DNA of 64,000 nucleotides from Manihot esculenta. Its lineage: Eukaryota; Streptophyta; Magnoliopsida; Malpighiales; Euphorbiaceae. The stretch lies in the NCBI RefSeq assembly GCF_001659605.2, contig NW_025215482.1, positions 822,135 through 886,134 of the forward strand, written 5' to 3'. A model generated the notes under the pieces. The model did no database searches and had not been told where the DNA came from. It saw only the letters and a program-made list of their open reading frames with translations. This document shows positions 1 to 14,533 of this stretch, one piece after another; position 1 is the stretch's first letter; every line of letters begins with the position of its first letter. Made by a program: the position numbers and the translations under genes.

Positions 1-540
1 TTTGAATTTTAAACGTTGAACGCAGAAGAGGCAAGTGTGCCTTCATGAGATCTCGCTGCCTAAATTGGAAGATATGACTGCTGCAGTATGTGCACATCTT
101 TGAATAAGGAAAGAAATATCTGCGATTTGAATTTTAAATAATCCTCTGACCGAGCTTTCCTTATTTGCTTTTGCCTCTGCACTTTCCTCATTTGAAGACT
201 TCCCTTTTCTGAAAACTTGCCTTATTTGAAGACTTTCCTTTCTTGGCACACGTTCTAAACAAGGCAGGAAGGATTCTGCAATCCGAATTTCGGACAGTTT
301 GCTGGCTGCGCTCTTTGACTCTTTCCTTGTTTGGCACTTTCCATATATGAAACTTTCCTTATTTGGAACTTTCCATATATGAAAACTTTCCTTTTCTGGA
401 ACTTTCCATATTTGGCACTTTTTGGCAGTTTTAACCACATTTTCTCCAGAATGTCTTTTCACACCTAGTTTCTGTAGAACATGAACAAAACAACCAAATT
501 AGGCAGAAACTGTGCAAATAAACATCATTAAGATCATGAT
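1..540. repeat. AT-rich flank with short degenerate tandem repeats
   Basis: This stretch precedes the satellite array. Between about 170 and 420 a unit of roughly 33-36 bp recurs imperfectly, built from blocks such as CTTTCCTTATTTGGAA and CTTTCCATATATGAA; the clearest copies are at 330-417. An open frame of 139 codons runs on the minus strand (462 to 43), but its product is dominated by the same repeat (Lys/Glu/Ser-rich, repeated KESF-like units), has no recognisable domain, and looks like a by-product of the repeat. I recognise no gene here. It could be the edge of another repeat family or decayed unique sequence. Confidence 0.4.
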
Positions 541-565
541 AATATGGCCTAAAATGCGCTCTGTC

Positions 566-3500
566 AAGCTTCCATCCCAAATACTGCCAAGTCTATGACC
601 CATGTTACATCCGGTGCCCGATTTCGGCCTAATAGCTTCCATCCCAAACACTGCCAAGTCTATCACCCATGTTACATCCAGTGCCCGATTTCGTCCTAAT
701 AGCTTCCATCCAAAACACTGCCAAGTCTATCACCCATGTTACATCCGGTGCCCGATTTCGGCCTAATAGCTTCAATCCCAAACACTGCCAAGTCTATCAC
801 CCATGTTACATCCGGTGCCCAATTTCCGCCTAATAGCTTCCATCCCAAAAACTGCCAAGTCTATCACCCACGTTACATCCGGTGCCCGATTTCGGCCTAA
901 TAGCTTCCATCCCAAAAACTTCCAAGTCTATCACCCATGTTACATCCGGTGCCCGATTTCGGCCTAATAGCTTCCATCCCAAAAACTACCAACTCTATCA
1001 CCCATGTTACATCCGGTGCTCGATTTCGGCCTAATAGCTTCCAACCCAAAAACTGCCAAGTCTATGACCCATGTTACATCCGGTGCCCGATTTTGGCCTA
1101 ATAGCTTCCATCCTAAAAACTGGCAAGTCTATCACCCATGCTACTTCCGGTGCCCGATTTCGGGCTAATAGCTTCCATCCCGAAAACTGGAAAGTCTATC
1201 ATCCATGTTACATTCGGTGCCCGATTTCGGCCTAATAGCTTCCAACCCAAAAACTGCCAAGTCTATCACCCATGGTACATCCGGTGCCCGATTTCATCCT
1301 AATAGCTTCCATCCCAAACACTGCCAAGCCTATCACCCATGTTACATCCGGTGCCCGATTTCGGCGTAATAGCTTCCATCCCAAACACTGCCAAGTCTAT
1401 CACCCATGTTACATCCTGTGCCCGATTTCTGCCTAATAGCTTCCATCCCAAAAACTGCCAAGTCTATCACCCATGTTACATCCGGTGCCCGATTTCGGCC
1501 TAATAGCTTCCATCCCAAAAACTTCCAAGTCTATCACCCATGTTACATCCGGTGCCCGATTTCGGCCTAAAAGCTTCCATCCCAAAAATTGCCAAGTCTA
1601 TCACCCATGTCACATCCGGTGCCCGATTTCGGCCTAATAGCTTCCATCCGAAAAACTGCCAAGTCTATCACCCATGTTACATCCGGTGCCCGATTTCGGC
1701 CCAATATCTTCCATCCCAAAAACTGCCAAGTCTATCACCCATGTTACATCCGGCGCCCGATTTCGGCCTAATAGCTTCCATCCCATAAACTGCCAAGTCT
1801 ATCCCCCATGTTACATCCGGTGCTCAATTTCAGCCTAATAGCTTCCATCCCAAAAACGGCGAAGTCTATCACCCATGTTACAACCGGTGCCCGATTTCGG
1901 CCTAATAGCATCCATCCGAAAAACTGCCAAGTCTATTACCCATGTTACATCCGGTGCCCGATTTCGGCCTAATAGTATCCATCCCAAAAATTGCCAAGTC
2001 TATCACCCATGTTTCATCCGGTGCCCGATTTCGTCCTAATAGCTTCAATCCCAAACACTGCTATGTCTATCACCCATGTTACAACCGGTGCCCGATTTTG
2101 GCCTAATTGCTTCCATCCAAAAAACTGCCAAGTCTATAACCCATGTTACATTCGGTGCCCGATTTCGGCCTATTAGCTTCCATCCAAAAAACTACCAAGT
2201 CTATCACCCATGTTACATCCGGTGCCCGATTTCGGCTTAATAGCTTCCATCCCAAACACTGCCAAGTCTATCACCTATGTTACATCTGGTGCCCGATTTC
2301 AGCCTAATAGCTCCCATACCAAATACTAGACAGTCTATCACCCATGTTACATCCTGTGCCCGATTTCGACCTAATAGCTTCCATCCCAAAACACTGGCAA
2401 GTCTATCACCCATGTTACAATCGGTGCCCGATTTCGTCCTAATAGCTTCCATCCAAAACACAGCCAAGTCTATCACCTATGTTACAACCGGTGCCCGATT
2501 TCGGCCTAATAGCTTCCATCCCAAACACTGCCAAGTCTATGACCCATGTTACATTCGGTGCCCGATTTCGGCCTAATAGCTTCCATCCCAAACACTGCCA
2601 AGTCTATCACCCATGTTACATCCGGTGCCCGATTTCGTCCTAATAGCTTCCATCCGAAACAGTGCCAAGTCTATCACCCATGTTACATCCGGTGCCCGAT
2701 TTCGGCCTAATAGCTTCCATCCCAAACACTGCCAAGTCTATCACCCATGTTACATTCGGTGCCCGATTTCGTCCTAATAGCTTCCATCCCAAAACACTGG
2801 CAAGTCTATCACCCATGTTACATCCGGTGCCCGATTTCGTCCTAATAGCTTCCATCCAAAACACAGCCAAGTATATCACCCATGTTACATCCGGTGCCCG
2901 ATTTCGGCCTAATAGCTTCCATCCCAAACACTGCCAAGTCTATCACCCAAGTTACATCCGGTGCCCGATTTCGGCCTAATAGCTTCCATCCCAAAAACTG
3001 CCAAGTCTATCACCCATGTTTCATCCGGTGCCCGATTTCGTCCTAATAGCTTCAATCCCAAACACTGCTATGTCTATCACCCATGTTACAACCGGTGCCC
3101 GATTTTGGCCTAATAGCTTCCATCCAAAAAATTGCCAAGTCTATCACCCATGTTACATTCGGTGCCCGATTTCGGCCTATTAGCTTCCATCCAAAAAACT
3201 GCCAAGTCTATCACCCATGTTACATCCGGTGCCCGATTTCGGCTTAATAGCTTCCATCCCAAACACTGCCAAGTCTATCACCTATGTTACATCTGGTGCC
3301 CGATTTCAGCCTAATAGCTTCCATACCAAATACTAGACAGTCTATCACCCATGTTACATCCTGTGCCCGATTTCGGCATAATAGCTTCCATCCCAAAACA
3401 CTGGCAAGTCTATCACCCATGTTACATCCGGTGCCCGATTTCGTCCTAATAGCTTCCATCCAAAACACAGCCAAGTCTATCACCTATGTTACAACCGGTG

Positions 3501-5810
3501 CCCGATTTCGGCCTAATAGCTTCCATCCCAAACACTGCCAAGTCTATGACCCATGTTACATTCGGTGCCTGATTTCGGCCTAATAGCTTCCATCCCAAAC
3601 ACTGCCAAGTCTATCACCCATGTTACATCCGGTGCCCGATTTCGTCCTAATAGCTTCCATCCGAAACAGTGCCAAGTCAATCTCCCATGTTACATCCGGT
3701 GCCCGATTTCGGCCTAATAGCTTCCATCCCAAACACTGCCAAGTCTATCACCCATGTTACATTCGGTGCCCGATTTCGTCCTAATAGCTTCCATCCCAAA
3801 CACTGCCAAGTCTATCACCCATGTTACATCCTGTGCCCGATTTCGGCCTAATAGCTTCCATCCCAAACACTGCCAAGTCTATCACCCATGTTACATCTGG
3901 TGCCCGATTTCTGCCTAATAGCTTCCATCCCAAAAACTGCCAAGTCTATCACCCATGTTACATCCGGTGCCCGATTTCGGCCTAATAGCTTCCATCCCAA
4001 AAACTTCCAAGTCTATCACCCATGTTACATCCGGTGCCCGATTTCGGCCTAATAGCTTCCATCCCAAAAATTGCCAAGTCTATCACCCATGTCACATCCG
4101 GTGCCCGATTTCGGCCTAATAGCTTCCATCCGAAAAACTGCCAAGTCTATCACCCATGTTAGATCCGGTGCCCGATTTCGGCCCAATAGCTTCCATCCCA
4201 AAAACTGCCAAGTCTATCACCCATGTTACATCCGGCGCCCGATTTCGGCCTAATAGCTTCCATCCCATAAACTGCCAAGTCTATCCCCCATGTTACATCC
4301 GGTGCTCGATTTCAGCCTAATAGCTTCCATCCCAAAAACGGCGAAGTCTATCACCCATGTTACAACCGGTGCCCGATTTCGGCCTAATAGCTTCCATCCG
4401 AAAAACTGCCAAGTCTATTACCCATGTTACATCCGGTGCCCGATTTCGGCCTAATAGTATCCATCCCAAAAACTGCCAAGTCTATCACCCATGTTTCATC
4501 CGGTGCCCGATTTCGTCCTAATAGCTTCAATCCCAAACACTGCTATGTCTATCACCCATGTTACAACCGGTGCCCGATTTTGGCCTAATAGCTTCCATCC
4601 AAAAAACTGCCAAGTCTATCACCCATGTTACATTCGGTGCCCGATTTCGGCCTATTAGCTTCCATCCAAAAAACTACCAAGTCTATCACCCATGTTACAT
4701 CCGGTGCCCGATTTCGGCTTAATAGCTTCCATCCCAAACACTGCCAAGTCTATCACCTATGTTACATCTGGTGCCCGATTTCAGCCTAATAGCTCCCATA
4801 CCAAATACTAGACAGTCTATCACCCATGTTACATCCTGTGCCCGATTTCGACCTAATAGCTTCCATCCCAAAACACTGGCAAGTCTATCACCCATGTTAC
4901 ATCCGGTGCCCGATTTCGTCCTAATAGCTTCCATCCAAAACACAGCCAAGTCTATCACCTATGTTACAACCGGTGCCCGATTTCGGCCTAATAGCTTCCA
5001 TCCCAAACACTGCCAAGTCTATGACCCATGTTACATTCGGTGCCCGATTTCGGCCTAATAGCTTCCATCCCAAACACTGCCAAGTCTATCACCCATGTTA
5101 CATCCGGTGCCCGATTTCGTCCTAATAGCTTCCATCCGAAACAGTGCCAAGTCTATCACCCATGTTACATCCGGTGCCCGATTTCGGCCTAATAGCTTCC
5201 ATCCCAAACACTGCCAAGTCTATCACCCATGTTACATTCGGTGCCCGATTTCGTCCTAATAGCTTCCATCCCAAACACTGCCAAGTCTATCACCCATGTT
5301 ACATCCTGTGCCCGATTTCGGCCTAATAGCTTCCATCCCAAAACACTGGCAAGTCTATCACCCATGTTACATCCGGTGCCCGATTTCGTCCTAATAGCTT
5401 CCATCCAAAACACAGCCAAGTATATCACCCATGTTACATCCGGTGCCCGATTTCGGCCTAATAGCTTCCATCCCAAACACTGCCAAGTCTATCACCCATG
5501 TTACATCCGGTGCCCGATTTCGGCCTAATAGCTTCCATCCCAAAAACTGCCAAGTCTATCACCCATGTTACATCCGGTGCCCGATTTCGTCCTAATAGCT
5601 TCCATCCCAAACACTGCCAAGTCTATCACCCATGTTACAACCGGTGCCCGATTTCGGCCTAATAGCTTCCATCCCAAAAACTGCCAAGTCTATCACCCAT
5701 GTTACATCGGTGCCCGATTTCGGCCTAATAGCTTCCATCCAAAAACTGCCAAGTCTATCACCCATGTTACATCCGGTGCCCGATTTCGGCCTAATAGCTT
5801 CCATCCCAAA
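566..5810 (+). repeat. 67-bp satellite array, diverged block 1
   Basis: About 78 tandem copies of a 67-bp monomer, recognisable by CCAAGTCTATCACCCATG, the core GGTGCCCGATTTCGGCC and AGCTTCCATCCC. Copies differ by scattered substitutions (GGCC/GTCC, AAACTG/ACACTG, CTTCC variants) and occasional 1-bp indels. Larger segments are duplicated: a marker variant (CTCCCATACC followed by AAATACTAGACAG) occurs at 2311 and 4793, with a close relative at 3318, giving offsets of 2482 and 1007 bp, about 37 and 15 monomers. Because 67 is one more than a multiple of three, the array throws up open frames of 60-120 codons in several frames on both strands; these are not genes. The array ends at an N gap. Confidence 0.95.
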
Positions 5811-6810
5811 NNNNNNNNNNNNNNNNNNNNNNNNNNNNNNNNNNNNNNNNNNNNNNNNNNNNNNNNNNNNNNNNNNNNNNNNNNNNNNNNNNNNNNNNNN
5901 NNNNNNNNNNNNNNNNNNNNNNNNNNNNNNNNNNNNNNNNNNNNNNNNNNNNNNNNNNNNNNNNNNNNNNNNNNNNNNNNNNNNNNNNNNNNNNNNNNNN
6001 NNNNNNNNNNNNNNNNNNNNNNNNNNNNNNNNNNNNNNNNNNNNNNNNNNNNNNNNNNNNNNNNNNNNNNNNNNNNNNNNNNNNNNNNNNNNNNNNNNNN
6101 NNNNNNNNNNNNNNNNNNNNNNNNNNNNNNNNNNNNNNNNNNNNNNNNNNNNNNNNNNNNNNNNNNNNNNNNNNNNNNNNNNNNNNNNNNNNNNNNNNNN
6201 NNNNNNNNNNNNNNNNNNNNNNNNNNNNNNNNNNNNNNNNNNNNNNNNNNNNNNNNNNNNNNNNNNNNNNNNNNNNNNNNNNNNNNNNNNNNNNNNNNNN
6301 NNNNNNNNNNNNNNNNNNNNNNNNNNNNNNNNNNNNNNNNNNNNNNNNNNNNNNNNNNNNNNNNNNNNNNNNNNNNNNNNNNNNNNNNNNNNNNNNNNNN
6401 NNNNNNNNNNNNNNNNNNNNNNNNNNNNNNNNNNNNNNNNNNNNNNNNNNNNNNNNNNNNNNNNNNNNNNNNNNNNNNNNNNNNNNNNNNNNNNNNNNNN
6501 NNNNNNNNNNNNNNNNNNNNNNNNNNNNNNNNNNNNNNNNNNNNNNNNNNNNNNNNNNNNNNNNNNNNNNNNNNNNNNNNNNNNNNNNNNNNNNNNNNNN
6601 NNNNNNNNNNNNNNNNNNNNNNNNNNNNNNNNNNNNNNNNNNNNNNNNNNNNNNNNNNNNNNNNNNNNNNNNNNNNNNNNNNNNNNNNNNNNNNNNNNNN
6701 NNNNNNNNNNNNNNNNNNNNNNNNNNNNNNNNNNNNNNNNNNNNNNNNNNNNNNNNNNNNNNNNNNNNNNNNNNNNNNNNNNNNNNNNNNNNNNNNNNNN
6801 NNNNNNNNNN
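5811..6810. other. Assembly gap, exactly 1000 N
   Basis: A run of exactly 1000 N inside the satellite. The size is the same as the two other gaps in this window, which suggests a placeholder of unknown true length. The array to the left is diverged, and the array immediately to the right is almost perfectly homogeneous. Confidence 0.98.
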
Positions 6811-9800
6811 CTATCACCCATGTTACATCCGGTGCCCGATTTCGGCCTAATAGCTTCCATCCCAAAAACTGCCAAGTCTATCACCCATGTTACATCCGGT
6901 GCCCGATTTCGGCCTAATAGCTTCCATCCCAAAAACTGCCAAGTCTATCACCCATGTTACATCCGGTGCCCGATTTCGGCCTAATAGCTTCCATCCCAAA
7001 AACTGCCAAGTCTATCACCCATGTTACATCCGGTGCCCGATTTCGGCCTAATAGCTTCCATCCCAAAAACTGCCAAGTCTATCACCCATGTTACATCCGG
7101 TGCCCGATTTCGGCCTAATAGCTTCCATCCCAAAAACTGCCAAGTCTATCACCCATGTTACATCCGGTGCCCGATTTCGGCCTAATAGCTTCCATCCCAA
7201 AAACTGCCAAGTCTATCACCCATGTTACATCCGGTGCCCGATTTCGGCCTAATAGCTTCCATCCCAAAAACTGCCAAGTCTATCACCCATGTTACATCCG
7301 GTGCCCGATTTCGGCCTAATAGCTTCCATCCCAAAAACTGCCAAGTCTATCACCCATGTTACATCCGGTGCCCGATTTCGGCCTAATAGCTTCCATCCCA
7401 AAAACTGCCAAGTCTATCACCCATGTTACATCCGGTGCCCGATTTCGGCCTAATAGCTTCCATCCCAAAAACTGCCAAGTCTATCACCCATGTTACATCC
7501 GGTGCCCGATTTCGGCCTAATAGCTTCCATCCCAAAAACTGCCAAGTCTATCACCCATGTTACATCCGGTGCCCGATTTCGGCCTAATAGCTTCCATCCC
7601 AAAAACTGCCAAGTCTATCACCCATGTTACATCCGGTGCCCGATTTCGGCCTAATAGCTTCCATCCCAAACACTGCCAAGTCTATCACCTATGTTACATC
7701 CGGTGCTCGATTTCGGCCTAATAGCTTCCATCCCAAAAACTGCCAAGTCTATCCCCCATGTTACATCCGGTGCTCGATTTCAGCCTAATAGCTTCCATCC
7801 CAAAAACTGCCAAGTCTATCACACATGTTACAACCGATGCCCAATTTCGGCCTAATAGCTTCCATCCAAAAAACTGCCAAGTCTATCACCCATGTTATAT
7901 CCGGTGCCCGATTTTGGCCTAATAGCTTCCATCCCAAAAACTGCCAAGTCTATCACCCATGTTACATCCGGTGCCCGATTTCGGCCTAATAACTTCCATC
8001 CCAAAAACTTCCAAGTCTATGTCCCATGTTACATCCGGTCCCCGATTTCATCCTAATAACTTCCATCCAAAACACTGCCAAGTCTATCACTCATGTTACA
8101 TCCGGTGCCCGATTTCGTCCTAATAGCTTCCATCCCAAACACTTCCAAGTCTATCACCCATGTTACATCCGGTGCCCGATTTCGTCCTAATAGCTTCCAT
8201 CCCAAACACTGCCAAGTCTATCACCCATGTTACATCCGGTGCCCGATTTCAGCCTAATAGCTTCCATCCCAAACACTGCCAAGTCCATCACCCATGTTAC
8301 ATCCGGTGCCCGATTTCGGCCTAATAGCTTCCATCCCAAAAACTGCCAAGTCTATCACCCATGTTACATCCGGTGCCCGATTTCGGCCTAATAGCTTCCA
8401 TCCCAAAAACTTCCAAGTCTATCACCCACGTTACATCCGGTACCCGATTTCGGCCTATTCGCTTCCATCCCAAACACTGCCAAGTCTATCACCCATGTTA
8501 CATCCGGTGCCCGATTTCGTCCTAATAGCTTCCATCCCAAACACTGCTAAGTCTATCACCTATGTTACATCCGGTGCCCGATTTCGGCCTAATAGCTTCC
8601 ATCCCAAAAACTGCCAAGTCTATCCCCCATGTTACATCCGGTGCTCGATTTCCGCCTAATAGCTTCCATCCCAAAAACGGCCAAGTCTATCACCCATGTT
8701 ACAACCGGTGCCCGATTTCGGCCTAATAGCTTCCATCCAAAAAACTGCCAAGTCTATCACCCATGTTACATCCGGTGCCCGATTTCGTCCTAATAGCTTC
8801 CATCCCAAACACTGCCAAGTCTATCACCTATGTTACATCCGGTGCTCGATTTCGGCCTAATAGCTTCCATCCCAAAAACTGCCAGGTCTATCCCCCATGT
8901 ACATCCGGTGCTCGATTTCAGCCTAATAGCTTCCATCCCAAAAACGGCCAAGTCTATCACCCATGTTACAACCGGTGCCCGATTTCGGCCTAATAGCTTC
9001 CATCCAAAAAACTGGCAAGTCTATCACCCATGTTACATCCGGTGCCCGATTTCGGCCTAATAGCTTCCATCCCAAAAACAGCCAAGTCTATCACCCATGT
9101 TACATCCGGTGCCCGATTTCGGCCTAATAGCTTCCATCCCAAAAACTTCCAAGTCTATGACCCATGTTACATCCGGTCCCCGATTTCAGCCTAATAGCTT
9201 CCATCCCAAACACTGCCAAGTCTATCACTCATGTTACATCCGGTGCCGGATTTCGTCCTAATAGCTTCCATCCCAAACACTGCCAAGTCTATCACCCATG
9301 TTACATCCGGTGCCCGATTTCGTCCTAATAGCTTCCATCCCAAACACTGCCAAGTCTATCACCCATGTTACATCCGGTGCCCGATTTCGGCCTAATAGAT
9401 TCCATCCCCAACACTGCCAAGTCTATCACCCATGTTACATCCGGTGCCCGATTTCGGCCTAATAGCTTCCATCCCAAAAACTTCCAAGTCTATGACCCAT
9501 GTTACATCCGGTCCCCTATTTCAGCCTAATAGCTTCCATCCCAAACACTGCCAAGTCTATCACTCATGTTACATCCGGTGCCCGATTTCGTCCTAATAGC
9601 TTCCATCCCAAACACTGCCAAGTCTATCACCCATGTTACATCCGGTGCCCGATTTCGTCCTAATAGCTTCCATCCCAAACACTGCCAAGTCTATCACCCA
9701 TGTTACATCCGGAGGTCAATTTCGGTGTAATAGCTTCCATTCCAAAAACTGCCAAGTCTATCACCCATGTTACATCCGGTGCCCGATTTTTGCCTAAGAG

Positions 9801-12800
9801 CTTCCATCCCAAAAACTTCCAAGTCTATCACCCATGTTACATCCGGTACCCGATTTCGGCCTATTAGCTTCCATCCCAAAAATTGCCAAGTCTATCACCC
9901 ATGTTACATCCGGTGCCCGATTTCGTCCTAATAGTTTCCATCCCAAACACTGCTATGTCTATCACCTATGTTACATCCGGTGCCTGATTTCGGCCTAATA
10001 GCTTCTATCCCAAAAACTGCCAAGTCTATCCCCCATGTTATATCCGGTGCTCGATTTGAGCCTAATAGCTTCCATCCCAAAAACGGCCAAGTCTATCACC
10101 CATGTTACAACCGGTGCCCGATTTCGGCCTAATAGCTTCCGTCCAAAAAACTGCCAAGTCTATCACCCATGTTACATCCGGTGCCCGATTTCGGCCTAAT
10201 AGCTTCCATCCCAAAAACTGCCAAGTCTATCACCCATGTTACAACCGGTGCCCGATTTCGGCCTAATAGCTTCCATCCAAAAAACTGCCAAGTCTATCAC
10301 CCATGTTACATCCGGTGCCCGATTTCGTCCTAATAGCTTCCATCCCAAACACTGCCAAGTCTATCACCTATGTTACATCCGGTGCTCGATTTCAGCCTAA
10401 TAGCTTCCATCCCAAAAATTGCCAGGTCTATCCCCCATGTTGCATCCGGTGCCCGATTTCAGCCTAATAGCTTCCATCCCAAAAACGGCCAAGTCTATCA
10501 CCCATGTTACAACCGGTGCCCGATTTCGGCCTAATAGCTTCGATCCCAAAAACGGCCAAGTCTATCACCCATGTTACAACCGGTGCCCGATTTCGGCCTA
10601 ATAGCTTCCATCCAAAAAACAGGCAAGTCTATCACCCATGTTACATCCGATGCCCGATTTCGGCCTAATAGCTTCCATCCCATAAACTGCCAAGTCTATC
10701 ACCCATGTTACATCCGGTGCCCGATTTCGGCCTAATAGCTTCCATCCCAAAAACTTCCAAGTCTATGACCCATGTTACATCCGGTCCCCGATTTCAGCCT
10801 AATAGCTTCCATCCCAAACACTGCCAAGTCTATCACTCATGTTACATCCGATGCCTGATTTCGTCCTAATAGCTTCCATCCCAAACACTGCCAAGTCTAT
10901 CACCCATGTTACATCCGGTGCCCGATTTCGGCCTAATAGATTCCATCCCAAACACTGCCAAGTCTATCACTCATGTTACATCCGTGCCCGATTTCGTCCT
11001 AATAGCTTCCATCCCAAACACTGCCAAGTCTATCACCCATGTTACATCCGGCGCCCGATTTCGTCCTAATAGCTTCCATCCCAAACACTGCCAAGTCTAT
11101 CACCCATGTTACATCCGGTGCCCGATTTCGGCCTAATAGATTCCATCCCAAACACTGCCAAGTCTATCACCCATGTTACATCCTGAGCCCGATTTCGGCG
11201 TAATAGCTTCCATTCCAAAAACTGCCAAGTCTATCACCCATGTTACATCCGGTGCCCGATTTTTGCCTAAGAGCTTCCATCCCAAAAACTTCCAAGTCTA
11301 TCACCCATGTTACATCCGGTACCCGATTTCGGCCTATTAGCTTCCATCCCAAAAATTGCCAAGTCTATCACCCATGTTACATCCGGTGCCCGATTTCGTC
11401 CTAATAGTTTCCATCCCAAACACTGCTATGTCTATCACCTATGTTACATCCGGTGCCCGATTTCGGCCTAATAGCTTCTATCCCAAAAACTGCCAAGTCT
11501 ATCCCCCATGTTATATCCGGTGCTCGATTTGAGCCTAATAGCTTCCATCCCAAAAACGGCCAAGTCTATCACCCATGTTACCACCGGTGCCCGATTTCGG
11601 CCTAATAGCTTCCATCCAAAAAACTGCCAAGTCTATCACCCATGTTACATCCGGTGCCCGATTTCGGCCTAATAGCTTCCATCCCAAAAACTGCCAAGTC
11701 TATCACCCATGTTACAACCGGTGCCCGATTTCGGCCTAATAGCTTCCATCCAAAAAACTGCCAAGTCTATCACCCATGTTACATCCGGTGCCCGATTTCG
11801 TCCTAATAGCTTCCATCCCAAACACTGCCAAGTCTATCACCTATGTTACATCCGGTGCTCGATTTTGGCCTAATAGCTTCCATCCCAAAAACGGCCAAGT
11901 CTATCACCCATGTTACAACCGGTGCCCGATTTCGGCCTAATAGCTTCCATCCAAAAAACTGCCAAGTCTATCACACATGTTACATCCGGTGCCCGATTTC
12001 GGCCTAATAGCTTCCATCCCAAAAACTGCCAAGTCTATCACCCATGTTACAACCGGTGTCCGATTTCGGCCTAATAGCTTCCATCCAAAAAACTGCCAAG
12101 TCTATCACCCATGTTACATCCGGTGCCCGATTTCGTCCTAATAGCTTCCATCCCAAACACTGCCAAGTCTATCACCTATGTTACATCCGGTGCTCGATTT
12201 CGGCCTAATAGCTTCCATCCCAAAAACTGCCAGGTCTATCCCCCATGTTATATCCGGTGCTCGATTTGAGCCTAATAGCTTCCATCCCAAAAACGGCCAA
12301 GTCTATCACCCATGTTACAACCGGTGCCCGATTTCGGCCTAATAGCTTCCATCCAAAAAACTGCCAAGTCTATCACCCATGTTACATCCGGTGCCCGATT
12401 TCGGCCTAATAGCTTCCATCCCAAAAACTGCCAAGTCTATCACCCATGTTACAACCGGTGCCCGATTTCGGCCTAATAGCTTCCATCCAAAAAACTGCCA
12501 AGTCTATCACCCATGTTACATCCGGTGCCCGATTTCGTCCTAATAGCTTCCATCCCAAACACTGCCAAGTCTATCACCTATGTTACATCCGGCGCTCGAT
12601 TTCGGCCTAATAGCTTCCATCCCAAAAACTGCCAGGTCTATCCCCCATGTTATATCCGGTGCTCGATTTGAGCCTAATAGCTTCCATCCCAAAAACGGCC
12701 AAGTCTATCACCCATGTTACAACCGGTGCCCGATTTCGGCCTAATAGCTTCCATCCAAAAAACTGCCAAGTCTATCACCCATGTTACATCCGGTGCCCGA

Positions 12801-14533
12801 TTTCGGCATAATAGCTTCCATCCCAAAAACTGCCAAGTCTATCACCCATGTTACATCCGGTGCCCGATTTCGTCCTAATAGCTTCCATCCCAAAAACTGC
12901 CAGGTCTATCCCCCATGTTACATCCGGTGCTCGATTTTAGCCTAATAGCTTCCATCCCAAAAACGGCCAACTCTATAACCCATGTTACAACCGGTGCCCG
13001 ATTTCGGCCTAATAGCTTCCATCCCAAAAACGGCCAAGTCTATCACCCATGTTACAACCGGTGCCCGATTTCGGCCTAATAGCTTCCATCCATAAAACTG
13101 GCAAGTCTATCATCCATGTTACATCCGGTGCCCGATTTCGGCCTAATAGCTTCCATCCCAAAAACTGCCAAGTCTATCAACCATGTTACATCCGGTGCCC
13201 GATTTCGGCCTAATAGCTTCCATCCCAAAAACTTCCAAGTCTATGACCCATGTTACATCCGGTCCCCGATTTCAGCCCAATAGCTTCCATCCCAAACACT
13301 GCCAAGTCTATCACTTATGTTACATCCGATGCCTGATTTCGTCCTAATAGCTTCCATCCCAAACACTGCCAAGTCTATCACCCATGTTACATCCGGTGCC
13401 CGATTTCGTCCTAATAGCTTCCATCCCAAACACTGCCAAGTCTATCACCCATGTTACATCCTGTGCCCGATTTCGGCCTAATAGATTCCATCCCAAACAC
13501 TGCCAAGTCTATCACCCATGTTACAACCGGTGCCCGATTTCGGCCTAATAGCTTCTATCCCAAAAACTGCCAAGTCTATCCCCCATGTTATATCCGGTGC
13601 TCGATTTGAGCCTAATAGCTTCCATCCCAAAAGCGGCCAAGTCTATCACCCATGTTACAACCGGTGCCCGATTTCGGCCTAATAGCTTCCATCCAAAAAA
13701 CTGCCAAGTCTATCACCCATGTTACATCCGGTGCCCGATTTCGTCCTAATAGCTTCCATCCCAAACACTGCCAAGTCTATCACCTATGTTACATCCGGCG
13801 CTCGATTTCGGCCTAATAGCTTCCATCCCAAAAACTGCCAGGTCTATCCCCCATGTTATATCCGGTGCTCGATTTGAGCCTAATAGCTTCCATCCCAAAA
13901 ACGGCCAAGTCTATCACCCATGTTACAACCGGTGCCCAATTTCGGCCTAATAGCTTCCATCCAAAAAACTGCCAAGTCTATCACCCATGTTACATCCGGT
14001 GCCCGATTTCGGCATAATAGCTTCCATCCCAAAAACTGCCAAGTCTATCACCCATGTTACATCCGGTGCCCGATTTCGTCCTAATAGCTTCCATCCCAAA
14101 AACTGCCAGGTCTATCCCCCATGTTACATCCGGTGCTCGATTTCAGCCTAATAGCTTCCATCCCAAAAACGGCCAACTCTATAACCCATGTTACAACCGG
14201 TGCCCGATTTCGGCCTAATAGCTTCCATCCCAAAAACGGCCAAGTCTATCACCCATGTTACAACCGGTGCCCGATTTCGGCCTAATAGCTTCCATCCATA
14301 AAACTGGCAAGTCTATCATCCATGTTACATCCGGTGCCCGATTTCGGCCTAATAGCTTCCATCCCAAAAACTGCCAAGTCTATCAACCATGTTACATCCG
14401 GTGCCCGATTTCGGCCTAATAGCTTCCATCCCAAAAACTTCCAAGTCTATGACCCATGTTACATCCGGTCCCCTATTTCAGCCTAATAGCTTCCATCCCA
14501 AACACTGCCAAGTCTATCACTCATGTTACATCC
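6811..14533 (+). repeat. 67-bp satellite array, homogeneous start then diverged block 2
   Basis: About 115 copies in the same orientation as the first block. The first 12-13 monomers (6811 to about 7665) are essentially identical to each other; after that the copies become diverse within the same contig. Recurrent variants such as GGTCTATCCCCCATG, TCGATTTGAGCC and AAAAACGGCCAAG travel together as multi-monomer units. Marker variants repeat at distances close to whole monomer numbers: a TTTTTGCCTAAGAG variant at 9787 and 11260 (1473 bp, about 22 monomers), and TTTCGGCATAATAG at 12801 and 14007 (1206 bp, 18 monomers). The array is cut at 14533 by insertion of element A. Confidence 0.95.

Noticed and set aside
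43..462. 139-codon frame at the left edge as a gene
   Set aside because: It is repetitive Lys/Glu/Ser-rich peptide from a degenerate tandem repeat; no domain and no supporting context.
5565..6984. Long frames of about 450 codons crossing the N runs
   Set aside because: They are open only because N codons contain no stops; the same applies at 24325-25500 and 56943-58152.
1540..11136. Many open frames of 60-120 codons with repeated peptides in the satellite, on both strands
   Set aside because: They follow from a 67-bp period (1 mod 3) with rare stops; the same peptides recur in different frames on both strands, and no start context or domain supports coding.
566..14533. CRISPR-like regular repeats
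   Set aside because: The 67-bp monomers are contiguous with no unique spacers, and the genome is clearly a plant's.
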